The position numbers were made by a program, and so were the translations under genes. Below, piece after piece: positions 62,001-64,000 of a stretch of 64,000 nt of DNA. The notes beneath the pieces are model-generated. The model worked only from the letters and a program-made list of their open reading frames with translations, made no database searches and was not told the origin of the DNA. This DNA comes from Prunella strophiata (taxonomy: Eukaryota > Chordata > Aves > Passeriformes > Prunellidae): positions 6,480,187-6,544,186 of the forward strand of contig JAZBQD010000027.1 in assembly GCA_036583965.1 (NCBI GenBank), in the 5' to 3' direction. How positions within the stretch are numbered: the stretch's first letter is position 1; every line of letters starts with the position of its first letter.

Positions 62001-64000
62001 GGAAGAAGGAGAGAGTTTGCTTTCTTATTACTTTTTGCTCTTGGTATTTAAGTTACAGGTTTTTTTCTTAATTGGTTCATTGTTTTAAGTAATTTCAGTG
62101 TAGCAGTGAGAAACCCTGCTTCTTTTAAGTAACGACAGTGAGCTTGTCAAAATGGAATGTATTTCTGCATCAAAAAGATGTAAAAGTTCTAGGGTGAGGT
62201 TTGAGGAGGGGAAAGGGGAGAGAGGCAAAGGCCAGAAGATGAAATGTCTGGTGCTGTGACTGTGCCCTGGCACAGGGATCCCATCCAGGGGAGCTCAGAT
62301 CCCACCTCCCTCCTGCCTGCTGCTGGGAGTGCTCTGTTCCCACAGCCCTGTGGTTGGCTGAGACCTTGGATCCTCATTTCACATCAGGTAACTCCACTGC
62401 TTCGTGCTGTAGGTGAGCCACTGGGCACTTGCTTGGGCAGCAGTAGGTGCACACTGACAAGTTACTCACATGTGGTGCTGAACAGTCCCATTTCAGGCAG
62501 GAAAATGTTTTGCCATTGACACTTTGAGGGTTTGCATCATCCCTTGGGAACACAACCACCTTTATCCCCTGTGGACAAGACTACCTTCTCTTCTGGAGCA
62601 GATGTGGGTGACATTCCTTAGCTGAATTTAATGGAGAATTCTGGGCTATAAAAAAAATCTCAAGCTTATGGATGATCTAATTAGCATTGCTGTTATATTT
62701 AGCTATTTCATTGCTAAATACTAAGCACGGCATCTGCACAAATAGAAATTAAGAATGCTGGTAAATAAGGTTCTTGCACAAAGTGAAACCATTTATGGCA
62801 CTTTTTGGCTGATCTCCAGGTTTTTGAAGAGGTTGAGTATTAAGCATCTGAGTAATTAGTATTTGGGAGTATATATTTCTTTCCAGATCTTAACAGTTCT
62901 TAACAGAAAGTTCATTACCACATGCTGTCATTGTGATATGAAAACAAGTTGTGAGGTTTACATTTGCTGGCTGTTTAATTGTAATGGATGCCATGTCTGC
63001 ATTTACAGCATCATTTGGAGTCTTCCCTCTGGAAATGATTGAGTAAAGAATGAATAGTCCTGACAGAGCAAGTGCCTACTAATCAGAAGTGTAAAATTTG
63101 CTATATTTAAATTAAATACATACCTCATTAGAAAATATTCTGCTTTTTTTTCCTGTGTAAGAATATAATAATTATAATTTGCATTGTCTTTAATGTTAAT
63201 TACTTTGTGTGTTGCTTTCATTTTGTGATTCTCTTCAACCACTTGCAGTAGAGTAGTAAGTGGATCTGGCAGGTTCCTTTTATTTTAGCTACATAGAAGA
63301 ATACTTGAAGTCTGTTCCATTATGTGGGTTCAGGAATACAGTAAAGTTTCAATTTAACATTTATTCTATAATCTCAATTTAGTAATGAAAAATTTTACAG
63401 TCCTCTCAGTCTTGGAAGTTCATGGTAATCGATGAAGCAGCATATTATTCATCATTAAGAAATACAAAAGTAACTGAATAATTTAATAGACAGGTCCTAA
63501 ATGTCTTTGTTTTAGATAGCATTCTGACTTTGACTTATGGCTTGCTTAGATGCTTTTATGTGGATTAGAGTATGATGAATTATTATGTTCTTTCCCCAGA
63601 AAAACTGAGGAGGTTACGATGGGTCCTTCATCACTTTTTTTTAACCTCACCTCCTTGACTATTTTCAATTTATAAAAGTTAAGATAAAGTGATTTGAACT
63701 AATTTAATGTATGCAAAAATTACCATGTCAGGGATAATCAGTTCTCTGTTAAGTTTTTACTGTTTTGTCACAGGAGAATTTATTTAGGATCGTCCAATTT
63801 TAAGACACAAGATAACTCAATTGAAGTGACTTACACCCTCACTCTGTGATAATGAGAAATTGTACCTGTGTCATTCTAGTAAAGCCCATTGTACATTATA
63901 TTAAAAACTTCAAATCAGTCTAGTAGTTATGATTTAAAAAAAAAAACCCTCAGACAATAACTTTGGGTCATGTATTCTCTGTTGATTCCATAACCACAGC
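59088..64000 (+). other. FAF1: FAF1 intron 8, 5' part
   Basis: Begins at donor GTGAGT and runs to the window edge without a further recognisable FAF1 exon. It contains a T21 run (61659-61679) and a GC-richer patch at about 62240-62400 of unknown origin. The block at about 60400-60620 carries several CpGs in otherwise CpG-poor DNA. Confidence 0.85.
61659..61679 (+). repeat. T21 homopolymer
   Basis: The longest homopolymer in the window, at the end of an AT-rich stretch. No neighbouring retrotransposon body was recognised on the minus strand. Confidence 0.95.

Noticed and set aside
59100..64000. Search for FAF1 exon 9
   Set aside because: No segment encoding the expected continuation of UBL2 was seen, so it is taken to be downstream.

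Overview
The window is vertebrate nuclear DNA, almost certainly from a bird. The evidence is AT-rich intronic sequence, several CR1 LINE fragments (the dominant avian retroposon), one solo LTR that resembles a type I remember as common in songbird genomes, and a single-copy gene split into short exons with GT-AG splice sites. There are no operons, bacterial genes, CRISPR arrays or tRNA/rRNA genes.

One gene can be supported: a plus-strand, internal part of FAF1 (Fas-associated factor 1), a ubiquitin-receptor adaptor. Six coding exons are visible, at 12416-12462, 15287-15495, 18595-18686, 19029-19117, 26853-26958 and 59001-59087. By my recollection of the human gene they correspond to exons 3-8. 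Their splice phases join without a frameshift into 630 nt (210 codons). These encode the end of the N-terminal UBA domain, a Ser/Ala-rich linker, all of the first ubiquitin-like domain and most of the second. The start codon and first two exons lie upstream of the window. The rest of UBL2, the UAS domain and the UBX domain lie downstream.

Layout: 1-12415 is the end of an upstream intron. 12416-19117 is an exon-dense stretch holding four exons; between the second and third lies a degraded plus-strand CR1 LINE (about 16670-18145). 19118-26852 is an intron holding a minus-strand CR1 3' end (19687-20309), followed closely by a minus-strand solo LTR (20335-20971) flanked by a 5-bp GAAAA duplication. 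26959-59000 is a 32-kb, repeat-poor intron that is mostly unassignable by eye. It holds a possible ancient L2-like remnant, microsatellites, an 88-bp tandem duplication and a young-looking CR1 tail. 59088-64000 is the start of the next intron.

I did not find a new gene system. Nearly all open reading frames outside the exons look like chance, or run through CR1 sequence. The points most worth a second look are three CTCF-like motifs, the LTR next to the CR1, two perfect inverted repeats, the tandem duplication, and repeat-poor intronic blocks that could be conserved regulatory elements.
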